64,000 nucleotides of DNA from Lachnoclostridium sp. An196 (GTDB lineage: Bacteria > Bacillota > Clostridia > Lachnospirales > Lachnospiraceae). Below are positions 43,914 to 51,340 of this stretch, one piece after another. The DNA is taken from the NCBI RefSeq assembly GCF_002160135.1, contig NZ_NFJZ01000008.1, positions 62,001 through 126,000 of the forward strand, given 5' to 3'. The notes below the pieces were generated by a model. That model was not told where the DNA came from and made no database searches. It saw only the letters and a program-made list of their open reading frames with translations. Made by a program: the position numbers and the translations under genes. How positions within the stretch are numbered: the stretch's first letter is position 1; every line of letters begins with the position of its first letter.

Positions 43914-44585
43914 TTAAAGGTTTTCTTTCATACCGGACATTCCCAGCAGCGGTTCACTGACATGTATCCGGAAAAACTGGATCACCGGACCATTAAAACA
44001 TGCATTACAGATCGTTCCAAGTCCGACGATTGTCCATAAGGAATTCCCCGACAACAGGCAGAATATAATTCCCACAATGACTACTGTAACGTCGCTGCAG
44101 ACCCTGGCGTACTGAAACGGAATCTTTCCATGCGTCATTTTTTCCAGCATAACCGCGACACTGTCATAAGGTGACATTCCCATTTCGGCCACCATATAAA
44201 ATGCTACTCCCAGACCGGCAAACAGACACCCAAAAATCAAAGCGCCAATCCTCAGCACAAGAGACATTTCTATACGGGCCAGATCCTGCGCCAGCCAGCA
44301 AAACAAATCCGCCCCATATCCTACACATACCATATTTACAATCGTCCCGGCTCCTATGTATTCTCTTCCCTGGAAAAAAAGAACGATCAAAATAGCCGCA
44401 TTCATTATCAACTGCCAGGTTCCGAACTGCATATTCAGATAACCACTGATTCCCAAATTCATACAGGTAAACGCATCTACGCCAAATCCGCTCAGTCTAT
44501 AAAGCCCTACGCTCAAACTAATAAATGCAATCCCGGCCAGCATCATGATCATCCGCCTGACAAACATCTTATCCGACTTCTTCAT
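43914..44585 (-). CDS. YczE/YitT-family membrane protein
   Basis: 223 aa with about five to six membrane helices. Family marks: LYRLSGFGVDAFTCMNLGIS, near residue 27 (GFGVDAF core), GAGTIVNMVCVGYGADLFCW, and MGMSPYDSVAVML. Related YczE proteins influence antibiotic production and may be exporters, but the transported compound is unknown. GGGAGGAG precedes the ATG. It is a single-gene unit with its own terminator; the long upstream spacer separates it from the DUF4317 group. Confidence 0.8.
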   Translation of the reverse strand: MKKSDKMFVRRMIMMLAGIAFISLSVGLYRLSGFGVDAFTCMNLGISGYLNMQFGTWQLIMNAAILIVLFFQGREYIGAGTIVNMVCVGYGADLFCWLAQDLARIEMSLVLRIGALIFGCLFAGLGVAFYMVAEMGMSPYDSVAVMLEKMTHGKIPFQYARVCSDVTVVIVGIIFCLLSGNSLWTIVGLGTICNACFNGPVIQFFRIHVSEPLLGMSGMKENL

Positions 44586-45009
44586 TAGAAAACTCCTCCC
44601 TCTTCAGTCTGACAAATCTCTGAAAGCCGTACATAATTAAATACTGCATATATTGTCAGCAGCATTTCAAATTATAATTTGCATTTTAATCTACATCTAT
44701 CTTTTTCTTGTAAAGCATCTTAAAAAACTGTTATTGTTTGTAAAATGCTTCTTAATTCTTTTTAAAATTCCATTTACTGCAGTCATAAAAACAGCTCCAT
44801 TCTATTTCATATTCTGCTTGAACCTGACGGACAATACACGCATTACTGGCGGTTTTCACCCCTTGCTTTTTCACCTGGATACCCCGCAGCGGCATCTGTC
44901 CATAACATGCCATAAAATTATGCATCAGCAGTAAAATGATAAATGCACTTTAAGCGTTTATTATAAAAGCTCTTTAAAGAGTTATACAAAGAGTGGAGAA
45001 ACAACAAAA
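44586..45009. other. AT-rich intergenic region without a gene
   Basis: About 420 bases. A short open frame at 44653-44934 has hydrophobic low-complexity sequence and no ribosome site, and I do not call it. A 12-base palindrome (CTCTTTAAAGAG, about 44971-44982) is the only structure seen before the terminator at 45010. Confidence 0.5.
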
Positions 45010-45047
45010 ACCCCCGCTGCAGGAAATCTCCTGCACGGGGATTTTTT
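45010..45047. terminator. Bidirectional terminator
   Basis: CCCCGCTGCAGG / CCTGCACGGGG (one bulge) with a T6 run to the right and a T5 run on the minus strand. It terminates the DUF4317/YunG-like unit on the minus strand. Confidence 0.8.
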
Positions 45048-45081
45048 AGACATACCATTTACTATGGTACATAATTTATGA

Positions 45082-45684
45082 CTATCCATGTACAATGTAT
45101 TTAAACAGCTCTTCATGAAACACATTTATATATTCCATATCTGCCGTCCTGTTCCGAAAAGCCGGATATAAAAATCCGCCCTCCGGTTTCCCGGGTTCAT
45201 ATTCGCCCACCAGCGGACTGACCGCGCATAAAAGATAGGTATATACCTCTTCCGATCCCTCCTGCCACTCCTGGTCGCTGCCTTTTACCGGTACGTCGTA
45301 CTGCCCGAAAAAAAGAAAACAGGCAAAAGAATGGCCCGGATGGAACTGTTCACCGATCAATTCATACAGGACATCAAGCAGGGCATCGTTCTTCAGCCCG
45401 GACTCCCGGATACCATCCAGCATCTGCCAGATACTTCCCGGTTTTCTTTTCTCCGCAGATATTTTAAATTCCTTCAGCTGTTCATTCGTTTTGGACAACA
45501 GAATCGTCTTTGCCAGATTCAGGTTTTTTGCGCGTTCAGCCTGGGAGAGCTTCAGAAAATGCGTATTAAACGTTCCATCCACATAGCCTTCTTCATCAAA
45601 ATACGCGCCTGCGATTCTTTGCACGGAAGACCGGGCCGGGGTCATTCTTCTGGTCAGTTCCAGCATTTCTTCCCGTTTAATCAT
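45082..45684 (-). CDS. DUF4317 protein, half-length
   Basis: 200 aa. The sequence matches the first half of DUF4317 proteins: MLELTRRMTPARSSVQRIAGAYFD at the start and FGQYDVPVKGSDQEW with SEEVYTYLLCAVSPL and GGFLYPAFRNR later. Full-length relatives that I know of are close to twice this size, so the C-terminal half is missing; the stop is clean and a terminator follows at once. It may be a shorter subfamily or a truncated copy. Function unknown. It lies seven bases after the YunG-like gene. Confidence 0.7.
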   Translation of the reverse strand: MIKREEMLELTRRMTPARSSVQRIAGAYFDEEGYVDGTFNTHFLKLSQAERAKNLNLAKTILLSKTNEQLKEFKISAEKRKPGSIWQMLDGIRESGLKNDALLDVLYELIGEQFHPGHSFACFLFFGQYDVPVKGSDQEWQEGSEEVYTYLLCAVSPLVGEYEPGKPEGGFLYPAFRNRTADMEYINVFHEELFKYIVHG

Positions 45685-45691
45685 CTGTTTT

Positions 45692-46153
45692 CTATTCCTC
45701 TCCTGTACTCTTTGGCTTTTGATTTCTGCATAATTTTTCCAGTTCCTTTTTCAAATATTCATATCTCAGACGTTTTTCTTCTTTTGCAAAATGTACCTCC
45801 CGAAACTGCTCCGGATTGCCTTCATAAACCAGTTTTTCATCTCCGAACTGCTCGCTGGTCAGATCAAACCTGCAGTCTCCTACCACATTATAACAATGAT
45901 AGTTTCCTCCCGGACGCAAAACACCGTACACCTGTCCTCCAAAAATATCCTGCGCCAGAAACGCCGTAATGGAACACTGCCCCAGCGTCTTGTTTTCCGG
46001 CGTCCAGTTCTGCCGCATTCTGGGCGCACAGGTTTCCGCGCACCAGATCTGTGACAGCGCATCATATAAATCAAGCGGCGTATGTATCCCTTCATATCGA
46101 TCCGTAACCGCCGGAATGTTCGCCTGCTCCCAGCCCCAGAAATTGTATTTCAT
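45692..46153 (-). CDS. YunG-family protein
   Basis: 153-aa cytosolic protein. The core GQCSITAFLAQDIFGGQVYG (residues about 62-81) with RPGGNYHCYNVVGDCRFDLTSEQF (core HCYNVVGDCRFDLT) is the YunG pattern of a Cys, a His and an Asp in an arrangement reminiscent of papain-like folds. Enzyme activity has not been established, as far as I know. GGAG precedes ATG 46153. Probably co-transcribed with the DUF4317 gene. Confidence 0.7.
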   Translation of the reverse strand: MKYNFWGWEQANIPAVTDRYEGIHTPLDLYDALSQIWCAETCAPRMRQNWTPENKTLGQCSITAFLAQDIFGGQVYGVLRPGGNYHCYNVVGDCRFDLTSEQFGDEKLVYEGNPEQFREVHFAKEEKRLRYEYLKKELEKLCRNQKPKSTGEE

Positions 46154-46238
46154 AATGTAACTCCTTTCACCTCATTAAAAGATTTCTAATCGCTTTGCGC
46201 TTCCGTTTTTAACCGTACTCTTTTTCCATATTTCTATG

Positions 46239-46769
46239 TTATCTTCGTACATAAACCAATTCCACCATACCGTTATACGACCGCGTACCGGCCAGTCTTA
46301 ATTTTCTTTCACTTCTCCCATTTTCAAACAGCCGGATTCCCGCTCCCAGCAGTGTTGGGATAACGGTTATGTGATAGCAGTCGATCAGATCTTCTTCCAT
46401 CAGCTGTTGAACAATGTTTGCTCCTCCGCAGATCCAGATGTCTTTTCCCGGCTTTTCCCTTAATTGTTTTATCAGATCTGCGGGCGCCAGATCTGTAACA
46501 TGAACATTTTCCATCTGAGCATGCTCACGATGTGAAATCACATAAGTTGTAAAATCACTGTATATCCATCTATCCGGAGAAAGTTCATTGATAATCTGCT
46601 CATAAGTTTTACATCCCATCAGAATGGTATCAATACCTTTTACAAACTCAGAATAAGTGTCCAGATTTTCATCATCGTCGCCCTGTCCATTCAGCCAATC
46701 GACACCGCCTTTTTCATCTGCAATATATCCATCAAGACTCATGGCTATAAATAAAATCACTTTTCTCAT
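46239..46769 (-). CDS. RibD C-terminal/dihydrofolate reductase-fold protein
   Basis: 176-aa NADPH-binding reductase-like protein of the YyaP/YwjB group. Seen: ILFIAMSLDGYIADEKGGVDWL at the start (core AMSLDGYIAD), LMGCKTYEQI, and the nucleotide loop WICGGANIVQQLMEEDLID. These proteins share the dihydrofolate reductase fold, but the substrate is unknown and they are often annotated as resistance-linked. GAGGA precedes the ATG. It lies nine bases behind the small membrane protein gene, in a two-gene unit. Confidence 0.88.
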   Translation of the reverse strand: MRKVILFIAMSLDGYIADEKGGVDWLNGQGDDDENLDTYSEFVKGIDTILMGCKTYEQIINELSPDRWIYSDFTTYVISHREHAQMENVHVTDLAPADLIKQLREKPGKDIWICGGANIVQQLMEEDLIDCYHITVIPTLLGAGIRLFENGRSERKLRLAGTRSYNGMVELVYVRR

Positions 46770-46778
46770 ATATTTTCC

Positions 46779-47324
46779 TCATCCGGTCCGGCCTGGTCCG
46801 GAGACTGGAACTCCTTTTCTTCTTTTCATAAGGATTATATTCACCATACCCCAGACCGCCAGATACAGCACCGAAACTATAGAAATCAAAACAAATCTTT
46901 TTCTCTGTCCTGCCACATAAGTTTCCGCCGTTTCATCCTCTTCTACCGTAATATAGGTGCCCTCATCCGGAGCAGAAAGTACCCTCCGCTCTATTGGCTC
47001 GCCTTCTTCCACAATCTTCTGAGCAATCGTGTCAACAGAACCAGCCTCATAATCGTATTCATATCCCGAACCATCCGATGCCTGATAAGAAACTACATAG
47101 ACAGTTTTTACAGGGTGATTTCTCCTCATTTTCCCTGAAGCGTTATTTTCCTCCTGTACAGGAAATACTTCCACAGGTACAAAGGTATAAACCCCCTGAT
47201 CCTCGTATGCAGAGATGGAACGGATTTCCGTCATATTTCTGACGCTGAAAAACAGAGAAAGAGCTGCTAAGATTACAAACATCAGCAACAAGATATTCAC
47301 ATATAATCTAATCTTTTCTTTCAT
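46779..47324 (-). CDS. Two-helix membrane protein of unknown function
   Basis: About 181 aa. A membrane segment at each end (NILLLMFVILAALSLFF and LISIVSVLYLAVWGMVNIIL) encloses an external domain of about 110 residues that includes YVVSYQASDGSGYEYDYEAGS. This layout is like DUF3592 proteins, but I cannot confirm the family. ATG 47324 is seven bases after GAGGT; an earlier in-frame ATG overlaps that site. Co-directional with the reductase gene downstream. Confidence 0.65.
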   Translation of the reverse strand: MKEKIRLYVNILLLMFVILAALSLFFSVRNMTEIRSISAYEDQGVYTFVPVEVFPVQEENNASGKMRRNHPVKTVYVVSYQASDGSGYEYDYEAGSVDTIAQKIVEEGEPIERRVLSAPDEGTYITVEEDETAETYVAGQRKRFVLISIVSVLYLAVWGMVNIILMKRRKGVPVSGPGRTG

Positions 47325-47494
47325 TTGTCTACCTCGCATAATCTGACTTTCTCATACGAAAATGTATGGTTGAGCAGTATTCTTATCTAACTAGATTATA
47401 ATATCAAATGAGAATTTTGGAAACATGTGACCATCATGAATAATATACTCAAAAAATGAAATTTTAAATTCCGCACGCCCAACAAAAATCATAA

Positions 47495-47548
47495 TTTAGT
47501 ATAGCCAGAAATATCATTAACGCCCCGTAAAATTCTGGCTATACTAAA
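47495..47548. repeat. 16-bp perfect inverted repeat
   Basis: TTTAGTATAGCCAGAA (47495-47510) and its exact reverse complement (47533-47548) enclose 22 bases. No T-run adjoins. It stands at the left side of the mobile-element remnants and may be a binding site or element end. Confidence 0.6.
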
Positions 47549-47637
47549 ACTATAATATTGAAAAGAGAACACTAAAAGACATAGAAAGACACTATGGAAA
47601 TCTGGTAGGATTACAATAGCAACAAAGAAAAAGACAG

Positions 47638-47674
47638 AAGCCTTCGCAGAACAAACTGCGGGGGCTTTCTTTCT
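47638..47674 (+). terminator. Terminator-like hairpin before the HNH remnant
   Basis: AAGCCTTCGCAG / CTGCGGGGGCTT (two G-T pairs), loop of six, then TCTTTCT. Probably the end of a lost upstream phage gene. Confidence 0.55.
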
Positions 47675-47695
47675 GTCCGGAAAGAGGCGGCAGCT

Positions 47696-47923
47696 ATGCC
47701 TTATAAGCCGAAGCGCCCCTGTTCTTATCCCAGTTTCCCCTGGCTGGTATCGGGCCGATATTGCGAGGAACATCAGAAGATCATTACGGTGCACTACAAT
47801 AAGCATGAGCGCGATCCGGCCAGCAAGCGACAGTATGGGCGGGCATAATGGAAGATCCGCGACCGGTATCTAGCAGAGCATCCATTATGCGAGAAATTCC
47901 GTGAAGGCGGACGGTGGGGATAA
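47696..47923 (+). pseudogene. Phage HNH endonuclease, N-terminal remnant
   Basis: From ATG 47696 the frame reads MPYKPKRPCSYPSFPWLVSG, then RYCEEHQK and a DPASKRQYGRA segment, then an in-frame TAA (47846-47848), WKIRDRYLAEHPLCEKF and a second stop. This is the N-terminus of the phage HNH endonucleases normally found beside terminase genes (CSYPGC...GRYCEEHQK). The HNH core itself is absent. The frame is broken by a stop and a 3' loss, so this is a prophage relic. Confidence 0.8.
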
Positions 47924-47954
47924 AAATACTGCCACCCGGTAAGAGCGGCAGTAT
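47921..47954 (-). terminator. Terminator of the toxin-antitoxin unit
   Basis: ATACTGCC / GGCAGTAT arms (47926-47933, 47947-47954), followed on the minus strand by a T5 run, three bases after the PIN toxin stop. Confidence 0.8.
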
Positions 47955-47957
47955 CTA

Positions 47958-48365
47958 TTACTTTTTCAAAAATTCAGTCGGCGTGATCGCCGGAACGGAG
48001 GAACCGGCAAAGTCCTTGATATTCCTTGTGAGGATATAGCTTGCGCCGTTTCGTTCCGCTACGGCATCAACAACCGCGTTTTCAAAGTCCGGCATGGAGC
48101 ACATGAGTGCGGTATGAATATCTACGCCCTGTACGTCCGCAAAGGTGACGATCTGGGAAAGCTGTTCGATCCGCTCTTTTGCTTTTTGCGCGGACTGGAA
48201 CGCCTTGCGGAGCATATAGAAAATATCCGTGGCAGCGGATGCAGAGATCAGACATTCCGCATCCGCTTCAATGGCCTTGCGGAGCGCCTGGTAGGAATCG
48301 GCGAAGAATGGTTCCCGTTTCTGGACAATATCCAGAATGACATTGGTATCAATCAGTATTCTCAT
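47958..48365 (-). CDS. PIN-domain toxin (VapC-like)
   Basis: 135-aa PIN RNase of a type II toxin-antitoxin system. Acidic active-site residues are visible: MRILIDTNVILDI (first Asp), the Glu of AIEADAECL or nearby, DIHTALMCSMPDFENAVVDAVAERN (Asp pair, core MPDFENAVVDA), and the late TRNIKDF Asp. It overlaps the antitoxin gene by four bases (ATGA), with its ribosome site inside that gene. A terminator follows. The unit lies among mobile-element relics, as is common for such modules. Confidence 0.87.
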   Translation of the reverse strand: MRILIDTNVILDIVQKREPFFADSYQALRKAIEADAECLISASAATDIFYMLRKAFQSAQKAKERIEQLSQIVTFADVQGVDIHTALMCSMPDFENAVVDAVAERNGASYILTRNIKDFAGSSVPAITPTEFLKK

Positions 48366-48583
48366 TGTCTGGACAGCCGCTCCTCTCGTATGGTATTTTC
48401 ATCCATTGCCGTCTCCTGCGGGACGATTCCTACGAGGTCGTCCAGAAGCGCCAACTTATTGACGGCGGGGCTTGTGAGGCGGGCAATGCTTTTTCCGTTC
48501 TTGGTAATAAAAATATCCTGGGACGTTGCCATTTCCAGATATTTTCCGAGATTGGTTTTAAATTCCGTTGCAGTAACGATCAT
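48362..48583 (-). CDS. Antitoxin, Phd/YefM type
   Basis: 73-aa antitoxin. The N-terminus MIVTATEFKTNLGKYLEMA and DIFITKNGKSIARLTSP are the Phd/YefM DNA-binding fold; the C-terminal 30 residues (QETAMDENTIREERLSRQ) would wrap the toxin. AAAGGAGG precedes the ATG. Upstream, around 48613-48637, an imperfect dyad TTTGTATA / TATACACAAA near a TATAAT could be the autoregulatory operator. Confidence 0.87.
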   Translation of the reverse strand: MIVTATEFKTNLGKYLEMATSQDIFITKNGKSIARLTSPAVNKLALLDDLVGIVPQETAMDENTIREERLSRQ

Positions 48584-48982
48584 ACGAATCCCTCCTTTGT
48601 TCGGGATATGCTTTGTATATTGTTATTATACACAAATCGATCGAAAATATCATCATAAAATCGTACGATACAAAATGTTCTATATGGGTAGGGGTATTTA
48701 AATCTCTAAAATCGAGCGATGTGTATCGGGCGCGTAGTATCGCGTGAAAAATCGCGCTTTCAAGTGGGGTATATAACCCTGAATTTCAAAAAGGGAGATG
48801 GCGGCTCAGCAGAAAAACGGACGGAAAATGCTGGCAGTAATTTCATTTGCATCTGCTCCTTTCCTGGAAAAATAAAAGCAGCCATACACCGAAATGTACG
48901 ACTGCTATGTAACAGAGGTATCTGCCTCATTGATAAGCCATCTCCGTCATTTTCGCTTCGAATGACGGAGATAGCTGTATTA
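48584..48982. other. Non-coding region with an inverted repeat
   Basis: About 400 bases without a supported gene. It holds the upstream region of the antitoxin gene and a 12-base perfect inverted repeat ATCTCCGTCATT (48940-48951) / AATGACGGAGAT (48961-48972) next to the ATPase remnant, with no T-run. Confidence 0.5.
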
Positions 48983-49196
48983 TTATTCCTGTAACAGCCA
49001 CTCTGCGATATCGTGAATTTCAATACCTTCATAGCTGTACTTTGGATGTCTGGTTCGTGCGATAATCATTTTCGGATACGCATCTCGAATTTACAACAAC
49101 AGAGAATATTCTCTTTCAATCTCTTTTTGATACAGCTTTCCAACATAAGCATCGTAACCACGGCGCAGAAGCTCAATGCAGACCATATTTTTATAA
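48983..49196 (-). pseudogene. Decayed C-terminal fragment of an AAA/DUF4143 ATPase
   Basis: On the minus strand, two pieces of the DUF4143 C-terminus can be read. One is [20 protein letters not shown] followed by IEREYSLLL and a stop. The other is [19 protein letters not shown] ending in [11 protein letters not shown]. They match the intact ATPase just to the right (MELLRRGYAVTVGKIGDKEI, ... IEREFGVY, ... FPKYVITLDEF, ... IRDFLLQEE). About 20 residues are deleted between KEI and EREY and a frameshift separates the pieces, so this is a dead partial copy of a related gene. Confidence 0.75.
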
Positions 49197-49322
49197 ACTC
49201 TGCCGTTCAAAATCATCCGCATTGGCAACATGATTCGTATTTCCAGGCAGTCCTTTGAGGATTGGCTGGAGATGGAGGAACCAGAAGAAATAGAGGCAGA
49301 GACAGAAGAAGAAATAGAATAA
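49197..49322 (+). pseudogene. Excisionase-like (HTH_17) C-terminal fragment
   Basis: Directly after a TAA the frame reads [19 protein letters not shown], then EDWLEMEE and an acidic tail. The I-R-I-G-N-x-x-R-I-S-x-x-x-F-x-x-W-L pattern is the last strand and helix of helix-turn-helix excisionases of conjugative and integrative elements. The N-terminal recognition helix is lost. ATG 49230 would give only 30 aa. A terminator follows at once. A trace of a departed mobile element. Confidence 0.6.
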
Positions 49323-49330
49323 GTTTGGTA

Positions 49331-49365
49331 CAGCCGCAGGCGAAATACCTGCGGCTGTTTGCATT
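49331..49365 (+). terminator. Intrinsic terminator
   Basis: CAGCCGCAGG (49331-49340) / CCTGCGGCTG (49348-49357), perfect ten-base stem, followed by TTTGCATTT. Confidence 0.75.
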
Positions 49366-49418
49366 TCAGGACTATTTTTCATTCATTTTCTGCCTGGCAC
49401 GAAAGGGCGGATGGCATA

Positions 49419-50633
49419 TCAGTTCCATTCCTCCTGCAGCAGAAAGTCCCGGATATTGCGGTGCTTGATCCCGTTGCGGCTCATGTCAAACTCATCCAGG
49501 GTAATAACGTACTTGGGAAAGTTGTCACGGACACGGTCATAGACGCCAAATTCCCGCTCTATTGTATCTTCTGAGGCAAGCAGGTAAGCAACCTGGAGAT
49601 ATAGCTTGTTCCCCTGATCCTCACATACGAAATCTATCTCCTTATCTCCTATCTTGCCAACGGTAACAGCATAGCCCCGGCGCAGAAGTTCCATGTAAAC
49701 GATGTTTTCCAGGACCAGATTGATATCCTTCATATTGCCTCCGAACACGGCTTCCCGGATACCATGATCGGCCACATAATATTTTTCATTTACGGTGAGT
49801 ATCTTCTTGCCCTGTAGATCCTGCCGCTTCACCTGGTAGAACAGAAAGGCATCGGTGCAGGCCTTGATGTAACTCAACACTGTCTCCGGCAATACGGACC
49901 GTCCCTCGCTTTTCAGATACTTGGAAATGGCGGTGGAGAAAAAAGTCGTGCCGATATTGGAGGTCACATAGGCAATGATCCGTTCCAGCATGTCCACATC
50001 CCGGATGTTGTTTCGCTTGACGATATCTTTGAGTTCCACGGAGCCCCACAGGTCCCGCAAATACTGGCGGCTTGCCGTTTCGTCATAGCGGAGGTTGGAC
50101 AGATAGGGCATACCGCCCGCAGTCAGATACTTGCTGAAGCACTGGCGGTTATCTGTATTCGGGTAGACAGTGCGGTACAGCTCGATAAATTCCGCAAAGG
50201 AGAAAGGATAGACCACAAATTCCACATACCGTCCGGCCAGATAAGTTGCCAGTTCGCCGGAAAGCAGCTTAGCATTGGAACCGGTGATGTAAATATCGCA
50301 GTCCAATTCTACTCGGAAGGAGTTGATACATTTTTCCCAGGCGTCCACCTCCTGTATCTCATCAAAGAAAAGATAAACTTTGCCTTTGATTTCCGAAGCC
50401 TGACGAATGATCTCATCGTGAAGCGCCACGGCGTTGCAGAGATGGGCATTGCTCATATTCTCAAAGTCAATGGAAATAAACTGGCTGCTGTCCACACCGG
50501 AGCCGCACAGCTCCTCTTTGATCAGGTCCAGCATAACCGACTTTCCGCTCCGGCGAATACCAGTCAGAACCTTTATCAGGTCATTTCCGATAAAAGGACG
50601 GATACGGCTCATATAAGTTTCCCGTTTAATCAT
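49419..50633 (-). CDS. AAA ATPase with DUF4143 (AAA_14 family)
   Basis: 404-aa protein of the AAA_14/DUF4143 family, frequent in gut bacteria and archaea; function unsettled, with proposed roles in mobile-element maintenance or defence. Walker A LTGIRRSGKSVMLDLI near the N-terminus, Walker B YLFFDEIQEVDAW, and ITGSNAKLLSGELATYLAGR (sensor region) are intact. DUF4143 occupies the last 200 residues, with a nuclease-like VGKIGDKEIDFVCE core. ATG 50633 has AGGAGG nine bases ahead. A decayed related copy lies just downstream. Confidence 0.87.
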   Translation of the reverse strand: MIKRETYMSRIRPFIGNDLIKVLTGIRRSGKSVMLDLIKEELCGSGVDSSQFISIDFENMSNAHLCNAVALHDEIIRQASEIKGKVYLFFDEIQEVDAWEKCINSFRVELDCDIYITGSNAKLLSGELATYLAGRYVEFVVYPFSFAEFIELYRTVYPNTDNRQCFSKYLTAGGMPYLSNLRYDETASRQYLRDLWGSVELKDIVKRNNIRDVDMLERIIAYVTSNIGTTFFSTAISKYLKSEGRSVLPETVLSYIKACTDAFLFYQVKRQDLQGKKILTVNEKYYVADHGIREAVFGGNMKDINLVLENIVYMELLRRGYAVTVGKIGDKEIDFVCEDQGNKLYLQVAYLLASEDTIEREFGVYDRVRDNFPKYVITLDEFDMSRNGIKHRNIRDFLLQEEWN

Positions 50634-51136
50634 AATGATCGGCCTCCTTTCTGGGATTATTTTTATAATATCACGGATATACTGGATTTTAATCAACAGG
50701 AATCTTTTTTAACGGTTATAACCGATAAAACTTATATTTTGACATGGATTGACAGGTAAAATAAAAAAGGGAACGCAATGAAACGGAAATGAGGATAGCG
50801 TATCAAATTGAAAGCACAAATAAAATTCGGGACATCGGCTGCTTTCTTTTGCCGTCCAATTTTCATCACATGAATTGTGGCAAAAGTTTTGTCAAACAAA
50901 AATAATAATTTGGTTTGGACGAAAATTCTGAATGAAATTGACTATACTATAACCGAAGAGAGAGATTGCCATTGATCCATTCATCCTGATTCACCCTGAC
51001 ACTGCTGATATTACATATCTCAAATAAATAACAAATTCGCAAAAAGTTAATCGGCAGAACTGACAAAACATTTCCAATGGCAAGCGCCTTATGATATAAT
51101 AAAATATAAAGTTATGGCTATAAAGGAGGCACCGCT
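50634..51136. other. Intergenic region ahead of the immunity array, with promoter
   Basis: About 500 bases. Near its right end TTTCCA (51071-51076) and an extended -10 TGATATAAT (51092-51100) form the likely array promoter with an 18-base spacer. The rest is AT-rich, with no supported coding sequence. Confidence 0.55.
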
Positions 51137-51340
51137 ATGGGCAGAGTCCTTGGACAGCCACCAACTGTTCTTAGAAATAAAAAATCCATTTTAGCTGTCG
51201 AAGAAACCACATCAGCTGGTAGATGTGGCTCCTCTCTTGCGGACTTTTTATGTCCTGCGTTCGTCTGCCCTTGTGGCAGTGCGGCGCAGGGCATTTTTTA
51301 TTACAAAACAGGAGGCGCAAAAGATGAAGCTAAACTATAA
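51137..51340 (+). CDS. Cys-containing 67-codon leader ORF
   Basis: Small frame starting MGRVLGQPPTVLRNKKSI behind a strong TAAAGGAGG site, continuing through two hairpins and overlapping the start of the first array gene by 17 bases. It includes a Cys-rich segment (LCPAFVCPCGS) encoded within the terminator stem. The good ribosome site says it is translated; the encoded sequence has no domain I recognise. Because ribosome position would decide whether the hairpin at 51251 forms, it may be a regulatory leader peptide rather than a functional protein (inference). Confidence 0.5.
   Translation: MGRVLGQPPTVLRNKKSILAVEETTSAGRCGSSLADFLCPAFVCPCGSAAQGIFYYKTGGAKDEAKL
51207..51299 (+). terminator. Hairpin pair with terminator (possible attenuator)
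   Basis: Hairpin 1: CCACATC (51207-51213) / GATGTGG (51222-51228). Hairpin 2: TGTCCTGCG (51251-51259) / CGCAGGGCA (51285-51293) with an inner CTGCC/GGCAG stem and a T6 run (51294-51299). It stands 25 bases before the first array gene and inside the leader ORF. Confidence 0.7.

Noticed and set aside
44653-44934. 93-codon hydrophobic open frame
   Set aside because: No ribosome site, low-complexity AT-rich start, no family; probably chance.
48719-49032. Two overlapping short frames on opposite strands
   Set aside because: Neither has a ribosome site, and the region holds an inverted repeat and the tail of the ATPase remnant.
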